This document shows positions 5,661-5,693 of a stretch of 5,693 bases of DNA, one piece after another. Each line of letters starts with the position of its first letter. Within the stretch, counting starts at the first letter, position 1. Made by a program: the position numbers and the translations under genes. The stretch comes from an uncultured Eubacteriales bacterium (lineage in GTDB: Bacteria > Bacillota > Clostridia > TANB77 > CAG-508). The notes below the pieces were generated by a model. The model was not told the origin of the DNA and ran no database searches. It saw only the letters and a list, made by a program, of their open reading frames with translations. Location: NCBI GenBank assembly GCA_902766085.1, contig CACXCH010000109.1, positions 1-5,693 of the forward strand, read 5' to 3'.

Positions 5661-5680
5661 GGTAGTTATTTTGTACTACC
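5661..5680 (+). other. Leader hairpin near the right edge
   Basis: GGTAGT (5661-5666) pairs with ACTACC (5675-5680) around an 8-base loop. The following bases are A-rich (AAAACAAAAACAA), so it is not an intrinsic terminator on this strand. It may be part of the rRNA leader fold or of a processing stem whose partner lies outside the window. Confidence 0.4.
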
Positions 5681-5693
5681 AAAACAAAAACAA

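Larger units (their letters stand above)
5267..5693 (+). other. Non-coding regulatory region upstream of a presumed rRNA operon
   Basis: No credible protein gene is visible on either strand in these 427 bases. The region holds direct repeats (5286-5390), a first promoter (5413-5441), a hairpin with U-tract (5457-5513), a perfect second promoter (5546-5574), a hairpin at the predicted 5' end (5582-5602), a boxA-like motif (5614-5628) and another hairpin (5661-5680). Tandem strong promoters with A-tracts, followed by boxA, are the usual front end of an rRNA operon. The 16S gene itself is not in the window, so this reading is an inference. Confidence 0.65.

Overview
The window is an AT-rich stretch of a walled, low-GC Gram-positive genome (Bacillota). 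Clostridia is most likely, because the last gene has a BofC-C-like domain and MltG reads like clostridial homologues. A/T-ending codons dominate (ATA for Ile, AGA for Arg), and TGA is used as a stop while Trp is TGG, so the code is the standard bacterial one and Mollicutes are unlikely. All recognisable genes lie on the plus strand. The species cannot be named from this sequence.

Layout: the 3' end of tuf (EF-Tu) enters from the left and stops at a strong intrinsic terminator. A 100-base regulatory region follows. It has a near-consensus sigma-A promoter whose -35 box lies inside one copy of a three-fold repeated, partly palindromic element. That promoter drives a secreted protein with two SH3b domains joined by a Ser/Thr/Asn-rich repetitive linker. 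After 110 bases comes a full-length comEC (DNA-uptake channel fused to a metallo-beta-lactamase-fold domain), then mltG (endolytic murein transglycosylase, with its own likely promoter and a strong but distant Shine-Dalgarno), a hairpin, and a small membrane-anchored protein with a BofC-C-like domain.

The last 427 bases hold no protein gene but are rich in signals. In order they contain two diverged direct repeats, a strong extended -10 promoter with upstream A-tracts, a hairpin with a U-tract 10-60 bases past its start site (together a candidate short RNA of about 65 nt), a perfect TTGACA-17-TATAAT promoter with A-tracts, a 5'-terminal hairpin and a boxA-like antitermination element. This arrangement is what precedes an rRNA operon, so 16S rRNA (or another stable RNA gene) is predicted just beyond the right edge.

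The protein genes share a cell-envelope theme: a secreted SH3b protein, a membrane DNA channel, a peptidoglycan-cleaving enzyme and an anchored extracytoplasmic protein. They do not form an obvious single pathway. No phage, transposon, CRISPR or defence gene is visible, and no clearly new multi-gene system is present. The most novel material is non-coding: the palindromic repeat over the SH3b promoter and the promoter-terminator unit nested upstream of the presumed rRNA promoter.
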